Source of the DNA: Haliscomenobacter sp033763495
GTDB lineage: Bacteria > Bacteroidota > Bacteroidia > Chitinophagales > Saprospiraceae
Direction of reading: 5' to 3'
Assembly (NCBI RefSeq): GCF_033763495.1
Contig: NZ_JANRKL010000162.1
Coordinates: 1-64,000 of the forward strand
Length of the DNA: 64,000 nt
Below the pieces are notes generated by a model, which had not been told where the DNA came from, did no database searches, and saw only the letters and a program-made list of their open reading frames with translations. Every line of letters starts with the position of its first letter. Position 1 is the stretch's first letter. The translations under genes and the position numbers were made by a program. Below, piece by piece: positions 9,065 to 17,300 of this stretch.

Positions 9065-9319
9065 ATGATGAGCACTGAAGATCGAATTATTTTGGATTAC
9101 ATGGCCATGCTAAACCACCTTGGTCCTGATTTGAAATTGCGCCTGATCATGCAATTGACCAATAGCCTCAGGAAGGAATATGTAGAAAGCATTCCAGAAA
9201 AAGGTGAGTCCTGGAAGGGTTTGTTTGGTGCATGGCGAGATACCGATGAGCATTTAGCACAGTTCGTGAGGGAGGGGAGATTGCCTGATGGTGAAATTTC
9301 AAGCATTGACTATAAATGA
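9065..9319 (+). CDS. Small hypothetical protein, antitoxin-like
   Basis: An 84-residue protein starting with ATGATG (9065/9068). The N-terminal half is helical (LDYMAMLNHLGPDLKLRLI). The C-terminal half has WKGLFGAW, a D/E-rich turn and an R-x-LPDGEI end, a layout seen in some antitoxin-like small proteins. It lies 15 bp after the previous gene and 15 bp before a third small ORF. No PIN or RelE-type partner is visible, so it may be an orphan. Function is not assigned. Confidence 0.55.
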   Translation: MMSTEDRIILDYMAMLNHLGPDLKLRLIMQLTNSLRKEYVESIPEKGESWKGLFGAWRDTDEHLAQFVREGRLPDGEISSIDYK

Positions 9320-9334
9320 AAACACTGCCACCAT

Positions 9335-9508
9335 ATGGAAGATCTACGCTTTTTAGAAGCCGTTAAACCAGTTGAAAAGTCGCTAAGTTTGGACGAAATG
9401 ATTGCCCACCAACACTATACTCCTCCTACAAAAGAAACCTTTTTTAGCCAAACCGAGGAATTGAAGTGAGATGAATCTTTGGAAGAACTCTTGGAAATGC
9501 TGGATTGA
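9335..9508 (+). pseudogene. Small antitoxin-like ORF interrupted by in-frame TGA
   Basis: From ATG 9335 the frame runs 44 codons to a TGA (9467-9469), then continues in the same frame for 12 codons (DESLEELLEMLD) to a second TGA at 9506-9508. The join reads EELK-stop-DESLEELLEML; a TGG-to-TGA change would give a Trp at a place where similar small acidic proteins have W-D/E-x-LEELL. The segment LDEMIAHQ supports a real ancestral gene. A short ORF starts at 9508 in overlap with this stop (ATGA) and ends after 30 codons; it may be the remnant of a lost partner. Confidence 0.45.
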
Positions 9509-9607
9509 TGAATTGGGCATTGGCCCCCAAGCAGATGAGTCTGACCAGGAAAACTAAAGAAGCAGTAGCCCAACGTGCGTTTAAATTGTTCAGTCAATAA
9601 AAATGCT

Positions 9608-9928
9608 ATGAAAGTCAACCAAATACCACAGCATTCAACCATCGTTGCTTTTTTGAAGTCTAAAGGCTGGCTAGAGCAAAGTCGAGACCAGCATGTTTGT
9701 ATAATGACACCTCCGGTTTCACTTTCTTTATCAAAAAACTTCGAGTATCAAGTCACGCTCAATGACACGCTTGTTGATTACCGAGAATATGCGATTCGCT
9801 TGGTATTCAGTATCGCGGAGTTGTATGCGTTGAATAAGTGGGATTTGCTGGAGTTGCTTTCTCAGCGGATTGAAGATATTCAAAAGGATATTGAGTTAAG
9901 AAAGGAGTTGGTGGCGCACGCGATTTGA
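9608..9928 (+). CDS. Hypothetical protein
   Basis: A 106-residue protein if it begins at ATG 9608; a GTG at 9575 would add 11 unconvincing residues. It begins with a helical segment, STIVAFLKSKGWLEQ, then a beta-like middle (HVCIMTPPVSLSL...YQVTLND), then a long helical tail (RLVFSIAELYALNKWDLLELLSQRIEDI). This resembles a small immunity- or regulator-like fold, but I do not recognise the family. It is the last gene of the 8.8-9.9 kb small-gene cluster, after which GC content drops sharply. Confidence 0.55.
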   Translation: MKVNQIPQHSTIVAFLKSKGWLEQSRDQHVCIMTPPVSLSLSKNFEYQVTLNDTLVDYREYAIRLVFSIAELYALNKWDLLELLSQRIEDIQKDIELRKELVAHAI

Positions 9929-10112
9929 AATGGCTATATGGTACGAGTCGAAAACGCTGTACCAACTTAGGTTACACAGTTGTTGTCGGTAAGACCTGTT
10001 CCAGCGAAAAACAATTTACTAGGGTTTTATTTTAGGAGTTAAAGTTTAAGATTTGGACTAGGGTGGGACCATGAACCAGCATAGTGACTGTGCAGCTAGT
10101 TGATAAAGCTTG

Positions 10113-10141
10113 GGTTAGAAAATATATTATTAATTCTAACC
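10113..10141. promoter_or_regulatory. Inverted repeat upstream of the EAD11 gene
   Basis: GGTTAGAA (10113-10120) and TTCTAACC (10134-10141) are perfect inverted 8-mers around a 13-bp AT-only centre, 51 bp before the next start codon. The geometry fits a dimeric repressor operator or a weak hairpin. A tiny hydrophobic ORF (TTG 10100 or ATG 10142 to stop at 10187-10189) overlaps it. Confidence 0.4.
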
Positions 10142-10191
10142 ATGATTGGTTTTGTTGTTTTCGCAATTATTAATGTAATTAAAAAATAGGT

Positions 10192-11226
10192 ATGAACAAA
10201 AGGCTGAAACATGTTGAAGAATTAATTGGAAAAGATGAAATTCTTGGAGCAATTAAATATTTAGAAGATATAATTGCACATAATTCTGGGCTAACTAAAT
10301 ATCGAAATGAAATTATATTGTTAAATGCAAGATTTCATGAAATTCAAAAAATGGATATAATGGGTCTTTCCAGCCGAGAAGATCATCAACTTTCAATCAA
10401 TAACTTGAGGAGTAATATCCTCAAATTAACAGTAAATATCTCAATAACTTTAGAGGAAAAAGCACCAAAACCAACTGCGGCACCAACGAGTACATTAGGA
10501 TGTGGTCCTATCATACTTCCTTTGATTGTTGTTAGCCTAATTATTGGAATAGTAGGATTGTCGTATAATTATTTTTTTCATATATCTAATGCTAACAAAC
10601 TGTCGATTTTTGGAAAGGTGTACGATGCTGATGATAATGTACCATTAAAAAATGCGCGAGTAGAAGTTATAGATTTGATTGGTGTTTTTTCTAATACAGA
10701 CTCAAATGGGGCTTTTGAGTTTGAAATTGAAGATATAGATGAAAAATACTTAGAATTTCAAGTTATTCATGCAAACTATGAAACACAAAGCTTTAAGATT
10801 CTAATAAAGCCTAATAAAAATAATGAACAGAGTTTGGAAAAATTTTTATTGAAAGAAATAGAAAAAGATGAGCCAAACTATTTCTCAAAATCTTACGAAA
10901 ATTCTAGCACTTTAGATTCTGAAAACAATGACCTGAATGAAATCGATAATAGTAGAGAATCACTTAGGAATGAAAGGATGCTTCAGGGAACTTCAAAATA
11001 TATGGAACTAACGATCTTAGTAAATTCGGAATACAGTAACTCAGAGATTTTTATCGATGGCACTCCTGCAAATATTATTAAAAACACCTGGCTTTCAAAA
11101 AGAATTTCTTTGAAAGTCGATAATATGATTCATGAACTAAAATTAATTTCAAAAACCGATACATGTTTGATGACATTCTATTCGGATAGAGTAAAGAAAG
11201 AAATAATAGCCTGCCCTTATAATTAA
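10192..11226 (+). CDS. EAD11-like / transmembrane / carboxypeptidase-regulatory-like domain protein
   Basis: A 344-residue membrane protein. Residues 1-84 match the pattern of effector-associated domain 11: a helix with LGAIKYLEDII, then YRNEIILLNARFHEI, then a GLSSREDHQLSINNLRSNIL helix. EAD11 is known from Bacteroidota and cyanobacterial conflict and signalling proteins, where it recruits partners with matching domains. A single membrane helix spans about 106-128. Residues 137-212 look like a CarboxypepD_reg-type beta sandwich (FGKVYDADDNVPLKNARVEV, SNTDSNGAFEFEI). A Ser/Asn-rich linker follows, then a beta-rich C-terminal domain (271-344). It is strongly AT-rich, unlike neighbours, which suggests horizontal transfer. 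The probable orientation puts the EAD inside and the beta domains outside. Confidence 0.7.
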   Translation: MNKRLKHVEELIGKDEILGAIKYLEDIIAHNSGLTKYRNEIILLNARFHEIQKMDIMGLSSREDHQLSINNLRSNILKLTVNISITLEEKAPKPTAAPTSTLGCGPIILPLIVVSLIIGIVGLSYNYFFHISNANKLSIFGKVYDADDNVPLKNARVEVIDLIGVFSNTDSNGAFEFEIEDIDEKYLEFQVIHANYETQSFKILIKPNKNNEQSLEKFLLKEIEKDEPNYFSKSYENSSTLDSENNDLNEIDNSRESLRNERMLQGTSKYMELTILVNSEYSNSEIFIDGTPANIIKNTWLSKRISLKVDNMIHELKLISKTDTCLMTFYSDRVKKEIIACPYN

Positions 11227-11390
11227 AATATGTGTTGACTATGAAAGCAACATCTAAGGTTTAGACACCACTTCATTGTTAGGAATGCCGCTTTCCAGTT
11301 TCATTCGAGATATTTCAGTTATCATTCCTTAGGTTGACCACGCTCAGATTGTATTTAAAAGTTTTTGATCTGATTTTTTTGCTTTGCTTA

Positions 11391-11421
11391 TTGCTTTCCT
11401 ATCCTTCTTTTGTTACTTTTG
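11391..11421 (+). promoter_or_regulatory. Candidate Bacteroidota promoter for the TPR gene
   Basis: TACTTTTG at 11414-11421 matches the -7 consensus TAnnTTTG. A TTG at 11391-11393 lies about 20 bp upstream, near the expected -33 spacing. Transcription would start near 11428, leaving an 88-nt leader. It implies that the TPR gene can be expressed independently of the EAD11 gene 289 bp upstream. Confidence 0.45.
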
Positions 11422-11515
11422 TCATAGGCTTATTTTGACCCATAAAAGAAAATTTAAGTGAATTAGCCTATTTTTATCAAAAATTCATGCAGCAATGAAT
11501 TTAAAATATTGAATT

Positions 11516-14110
11516 ATGAAAAATAAATTTGTTTTCATCGTCTTTTTTGCTATTCAAATATTTATTTCTCTGGTTTTAACCGGACAAGTCAACAATATAT
11601 ATGTAGATGATTTTACTTATAATGATGGTTCAAAGGATCAAATTACTCAAGATTTAACGAGAATATATGAAACGGCAATTTCGAATAACTTACCTTCAGG
11701 ATATAAACTCCTGATGAGGAGATCAATAGCCAAGCTTGAATATCACAGGCAAAATGAAGAAGAATTGACTAATGGAAATCCAAAAAGAGTATATGAAAAA
11801 GCAAGGTTCGTAATTTTTGGCTCTGTTCGGCCTATTACCACCAATGCTTCAGAAATAATTAAAGAATATAAAGTAAATATTGAGTTTGTAAATATTGAAT
11901 CAGGTGAGGTCAAGGTTGATGAAATTACGCTAAAAGAAGACAACTTTAAATTTAATTCGGAAAACCGACAAATACTTAAATCATCTATGGATGCGATTTT
12001 TGGCAGGAAAGATGAGAATAACAGTGGCTTTAAAAGTGGAAATTCTTTCAATATTATGATACTTCCATTCGAAAACTTAGATGATTGTTTAAAGCGAGAT
12101 ATATGTTTGGAAAGAACAATAGTTAATAGATTTTCTTCTTTTAAAGAAAGTGACAATTTAAATATTGAAGCAAAATTTTTTGATAAATACGAAAAACCAT
12201 CTAGCTTTAGTGATGCTAGAAAAATCGGCAAAGCGAATAATGCAGATATAATTATTTGGGGAGACTATGTTGAATCATGCGATGATACATCATCCGCGTG
12301 TTTAAAATTTGCAATTATTGATGATTTAAGCCCAACCATTCCCGGTTCTGGCGAAGAGAGCGAAAAGTTTATGAATGCCTTCGATATTAAAAATGGTTAT
12401 TTACAGAAAAAGACCGATTTTGTCATATTTTGGTCAATAGCAAGATCGAAATATGACGAATCTGATTTTAAAGGAGCTTTGAAGTATTACGAAATGATAA
12501 ATACGAATGGAGAACTTATTCGAGAAATTGAAACCATGAAAGTATATTGTTTACTGCGCTTAAACAGAATTGAAGAAGCACAAGTTATTTTTAATCAAAT
12601 TAAATCTATTTCCAATAAGGCTTCAGATTTTTATAAATCAGGCAGATTGCATCTTCGGAAACGTGATTTTCAATCTGCTATTAATGAATTCACTAAAGCC
12701 ATAGAATTAGATAAAAACTTTGCTGTCGCTTATCTTTATCGGGGAGATGCTTACTATTATATTGGGAATACTCAGAGGGCTTTACATGATTACGAATCAA
12801 CATATTATTTAAAACCCTATATATCGATTCTAGCGCGGAAAGAGCAAAGAACATCGGTTTTTAGTGAAAGTACATTTAAGAAAAGCACCTTTGATAATTC
12901 AATTATGAGACACAGTTATAAAGGTAACTCTTTTGATTCATGTACTTTTAATAATTCGAACTTTGCATTCTCAAACCTTAAAGGGTACAAATTTTATAAT
13001 GGGAATGATTTTAACAGTTCAATTCTAAACTTTTGCGCTTATGACAAAAGTACAGTTTGGCCGAAAAAAATTGACCCCACAAGTAGGGGAGCAATTACTA
13101 TTGATTCTGTAATTAATGCATCTATAAAACGCGCAGAAAATCTATATCAAGATTCAATAATATTTTTTGAAGAAATCAGGGAGATATATTATGCGCTATC
13201 ACTTCATTATATTCAAGAGGAGATGCCAACTGAAGCTTTGTTGTATGTATCTAAAGCTCGTTCAATTCCAGAACTTCCAAATGTTTTAGATAGAAATATC
13301 TTTGACGACGACCTCCTCGAACTTGATATTAATATCCTTCAAGCGCTAGGTTTTCAAAAATATCAGGAAGGTTCGTTTGAATCTTCAATTAAGTATTTAT
13401 CGAAAATAATCAATATGAAAACTGCTGGCCAAAACATTGATTCTTATGTATTATTTAACGCTGCAGGAATTCTTGGGCACTGTTATCGCCAGTTATCACA
13501 GTTAGACTCAGCGATTTTTTATTATTTTTTAGCGATTGACGAATTCAGAAAACTACCTCTTTACACCAAGGGTGATATGATAAATGGTGGAATTATTCTG
13601 CAGTTTAGTCCATTTATTCAAATACTCTCAAAAATAAAAGATTATGATAAACTTGAAAAAACACTATCAATTCTAATCAATTCCATCGAGGAAATTTGTC
13701 AAAATGATAAGAATGACCTTAAAAAGTATCAGGAGGAATATTCTTTACTTTGCTTTAATCTTGGAATAACTAAGTCAAATATAGCTGGAATCTTTTTAAA
13801 AACTAAACAGTATTTGAAAAGCATTTTTTATCTCGATGAGGCAATTGTTTTCTTTTACAAATCAGGGCTGGAGGAATCTAAAGAACAATTGTGTTATAAC
13901 CTTAATGTGAAGGCAGTTAACCTTTTTGAGATGGGTAATCATTCTTCTATTGTAGATGTTGTTGCGAAAAACATTAATTTGTCTATAGAAAATAGTACTT
14001 TTTCTTGCGGCTGTAATTCACTAGACTTACTTGATAAAGTTGATGACAAATTTATCGATAGAAAAGCTTCCAAGCTTTTTGAAAAATATCGAGGCAGATA
14101 TTGTAATTAG
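11516..14110 (+). CDS. Secreted TPR protein with TolB/FlgO-like N-terminus and pentapeptide-like insert
   Basis: An 864-residue protein with a signal peptide (first ~24 residues, ending LTGQ). Residues ~25-165 and ~175-285 look like two alpha/beta units of the kind seen in TolB-N/FlgO/CsgG-like periplasmic proteins (for example NIMILPFENLDDC, ADIIIWGDYVES). TPR-type helical pairs follow, the clearest near residues 371-435 (SAINEFTKAIELDKNFAVAY). About 445-518 is a quasi-repetitive stretch of S/N-F-x-x-S/C units resembling pentapeptide repeats (SFDSCTFNNSNFAFSNL). More TPR-like helices run to the C-terminus. There is no T9SS tail. AT-rich like the EAD11 gene before it; together they form an island with no other recognisable genes. 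Confidence 0.65.
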   Translation: MKNKFVFIVFFAIQIFISLVLTGQVNNIYVDDFTYNDGSKDQITQDLTRIYETAISNNLPSGYKLLMRRSIAKLEYHRQNEEELTNGNPKRVYEKARFVIFGSVRPITTNASEIIKEYKVNIEFVNIESGEVKVDEITLKEDNFKFNSENRQILKSSMDAIFGRKDENNSGFKSGNSFNIMILPFENLDDCLKRDICLERTIVNRFSSFKESDNLNIEAKFFDKYEKPSSFSDARKIGKANNADIIIWGDYVESCDDTSSACLKFAIIDDLSPTIPGSGEESEKFMNAFDIKNGYLQKKTDFVIFWSIARSKYDESDFKGALKYYEMINTNGELIREIETMKVYCLLRLNRIEEAQVIFNQIKSISNKASDFYKSGRLHLRKRDFQSAINEFTKAIELDKNFAVAYLYRGDAYYYIGNTQRALHDYESTYYLKPYISILARKEQRTSVFSESTFKKSTFDNSIMRHSYKGNSFDSCTFNNSNFAFSNLKGYKFYNGNDFNSSILNFCAYDKSTVWPKKIDPTSRGAITIDSVINASIKRAENLYQDSIIFFEEIREIYYALSLHYIQEEMPTEALLYVSKARSIPELPNVLDRNIFDDDLLELDINILQALGFQKYQEGSFESSIKYLSKIINMKTAGQNIDSYVLFNAAGILGHCYRQLSQLDSAIFYYFLAIDEFRKLPLYTKGDMINGGIILQFSPFIQILSKIKDYDKLEKTLSILINSIEEICQNDKNDLKKYQEEYSLLCFNLGITKSNIAGIFLKTKQYLKSIFYLDEAIVFFYKSGLEESKEQLCYNLNVKAVNLFEMGNHSSIVDVVAKNINLSIENSTFSCGCNSLDLLDKVDDKFIDRKASKLFEKYRGRYCN

Positions 14111-14266
14111 CGTTTATTCTCAATTCGCCTTAGCTGAACCTCACCCAGGTGGACCTAGTGTATCACCGAATCAAGTCGTGACAGACGTTATGTTAGTGTA
14201 GCCCTCGTGTTTAATACCCCAATCCTTACCCCCCCCTTCCGCCACCCCCTCTCCAAATTTTTCCCC

Positions 14267-14296
14267 TTGCCCCTTCCCCCAAAATCCGTACTTTTA
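14267..14296 (+). promoter_or_regulatory. Candidate promoter of the SprB-repeat gene
   Basis: TTGC at 14267-14270 and TACTTTTA at 14289-14296, an 18-bp spacing and one mismatch to TAnnTTTG. The predicted transcript would start near 14303, before ATG 14324 but after the GTG at 14207, supporting the shorter start for the gene. The region is C-rich, so a chance match is possible. Confidence 0.4.
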
Positions 14297-14323
14297 GCCC
14301 CAGATTTTTCCCAAAACACGATT

Positions 14324-17300
14324 ATGCACAACATGAACCCAAACCAGGCAACACCAACATATCCATTGCTGCTACTGGCAGCCCTGTATTTATGCAGCAT
14401 TACCTGGGGTTATGGCCAGACTGGCACACCAACTTTAACGAACCCCTCCCGCTGCGATACCGCCTGGGCGATCCGGGATTACACCTGCCCCGATAACCAG
14501 GGTTTCTTCCTGGCCAACCTGTTCAACATTCGGGTCAACAATGCACCGGGGACAATTTTGGGAAAGGATGTTTACCTCAAGGAAGTACGTTTGCGCATCC
14601 AACACCAGTGGGCTGCCGACGTGACCGTTCGCCTGATTTCGCCCAATGGCACCCGGGTTATTTTGACCATGAACAATGGGGGCGGGGACGACAATTATGG
14701 TGTGCCCGACAGCGCCAATTGCCAGGGTTTTGTGCGTTTTACCACCAGTGCCTGCACCCCGATTGACCAGGGCACGGCACCCTTCATTGACCGGCCTTAT
14801 TTGCCACAAGAATCCTTCCTCAATTTTAACGACAACAAAACCAGCGCAAACGGCGAATGGCAATTGTTGATTTGTGATGATTCCGAACAAGATACTGGGC
14901 GTTTGGAGTTCGTAGAACTCATTTTTGCCCCTTTGAGCTGTTTGCCCGCCCAATCCGTTCACATCGTTTCACAAGATACCACCACCGTATTGCTCAATTG
15001 GTCACCCACCGATGGCTGTAGTACGGGCGCTTCGGTCATCGAATACGGCCCACCAGGGTTTGTTCCGGGTACTGGCGCACAGGCGGGCGCCCAAGGTCGG
15101 GTCTTGTCCTTCATCTCCTGCCCGCCCTACACCTTGCAAGGCCTTTTGCCCGATACCCCTTACGATATTTACGTACGCCGAACCTGCAATGGAGGCGCTT
15201 ATTCCGAAAACTCTTGCCCCATCAGCGTCCGAACGGGTTGTTTGCCACCCAAGCCTACTACGCTGGAAACCTTCAACAACCAGCCCATCTGTGACCCCAT
15301 TTGTAATGCAGTTTGTGTGCAAACTGGGGTATGGCGCAACCTTCCCGGCAGCAGTTTCAACTGGCTCATCTTCAAAGACCCAACACCCACCCCGGATACC
15401 GGTCCCGACGCCGATATGAGTGGAAACGGCAACTATGCCTACATCGAAACCACTGGTTTCCAATGCGCCAACGGCAGCCAGGCAGTATTACAATCGGGCT
15501 GTTTTTTATTGGACAAAAAAAATTCTGACACCTGCCACCTGTCCTTTTATTACCACATGTTCGGCAGTTCAACCGGGACGCTGCGTTTGGAAGTATCGGT
15601 AGATGGCGGTTTGAGCTGGCAAAGCTTGTGGACCCGCCAGGGCAGTCAGGGCAACCAATGGATCAAGGAATCCCTGAGCTTGCGCCAATATGCGAATGGA
15701 ACCCTGATGCAATTCCGTTTTGTGGGCATCAAGGGAAATGGCTCTTTGGGCGACATCGGTTTGGACCACATTGCCTTGCACGGTTCTACTTATCAGGGCT
15801 GGCCGGAACAACCCTTTTACGCGGATGCTGATCGGGATGGTTTTGGCAATGCGGCGCTGTTCATTTACAGTTGCGCCGCCACCCCGCCCACGGGATATGT
15901 GACCAACAACACGGATTGTAATGACTCAAATGCCAACATCAACCCCGGGCGCCCCGAAGTCCCCTGCGACAACATCGACAACAACTGCAACGGCGCAGGC
16001 GACGACACCATCCTCTTGCCGCCCAATGCAAAGGGCGACACCATCTGTTCTGGCGAAGTACCCACGCTGAACGCCACTCCAGTACAAGGCGATCTCATTT
16101 TTTGGTACACCCAAGCTACTAGGGGCACTGCCGTAAGTTCCGGGCAGGTTTTTTTGCCCCAAATCCCCGCCAACAATGGCCTTACACCGATCACTTACCG
16201 CTATTACGCCGAAGCCGTCGACAATCGACTGCGATGTTTTTCCAATACCCGGGCGGAAGTCCTTGTGGTGGTGAATCCACTGCCCAATCCAGTGGTGACC
16301 GAACAACCCGAGATTTGCGCACAGCAAATTTTTGACCTGAATAAAGTAAAACTCCAGGACGACCATTTCACCCAGGCCAGTCTGGCTTTTTACCGCGCCT
16401 TACCCGCCAGCCCCAGCACCCTCATCGACAATCCCCTGGTCAGCCCGGGTGCGAGCACCAAGTATTTTTTTGAAATGACCAGCCCGCTGGGTTGTAAAAA
16501 AACAGGCGACTTTACCTTAAAAATCAACCCTATCCCCAACATCGCCTTTAGCCCCTCCGACTCCTTCAACTTGTGTGTGGAATCGACCCAGCTATTGGGT
16601 GCCAGCATTAGCGGTGGAACGGGGGCCATCCGTTATTTGTGGAGCACGGGTGAAGAAACTACCGCCATTCGCATCAGCGCTGGCCTCGAAAAAGGGCAAA
16701 AATCCCGCTACCAACTGACCATCACCGACGCCAAATCCTGTAGCAATACCGGAAACGTAGTAGTGACCACCACCAATAGCATCGACTCGATCCGCCGCAG
16801 CACTACCGATGTGAGTGTGTGCAACGGCAACAACGGCAGCATTACCATCACGCCGCTCAATGGCCTGGCCCCATTTAGTTACACCTGGAGTGGTGCGGGT
16901 ATTCAGGGCGATTCCAGCAATGTTGCGGCGGGTGCTTTTAAAATCACTGGGCTTCAGCAAGGCTCTTACCGGGTGACCATCACCGACAATTCGAGCCGGG
17001 GCTGCCGCTTTATTTTGCGCAATGCCCTCATCAATGGACCCGGGATTGAAGTGCGCAACATCGACATCCAACCTGTAACCTGCTACGGTGCCAAAGACGG
17101 CCAGATCAACCTGGACGTGCGCGGCAACCCCCGCTACAAATGGAGCAATGGCGACACCACGGCCATATTGAGCAAGGTGCCCGGCGGAACCTACGCCGTT
17201 ACCATCACCAGCGGCACTTGTAGTACAGTGGTAGACAATCTGCTGCTGACCGAGCCGGATTCGGTGCGGGTATTGGCCAGTTTCATCCAGCCGCTTTGTT

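Noticed and set aside
7665..9508. TGA recoding as a sense codon
   Set aside because: Several intact genes in the window, including the neighbouring small genes, end with TGA.
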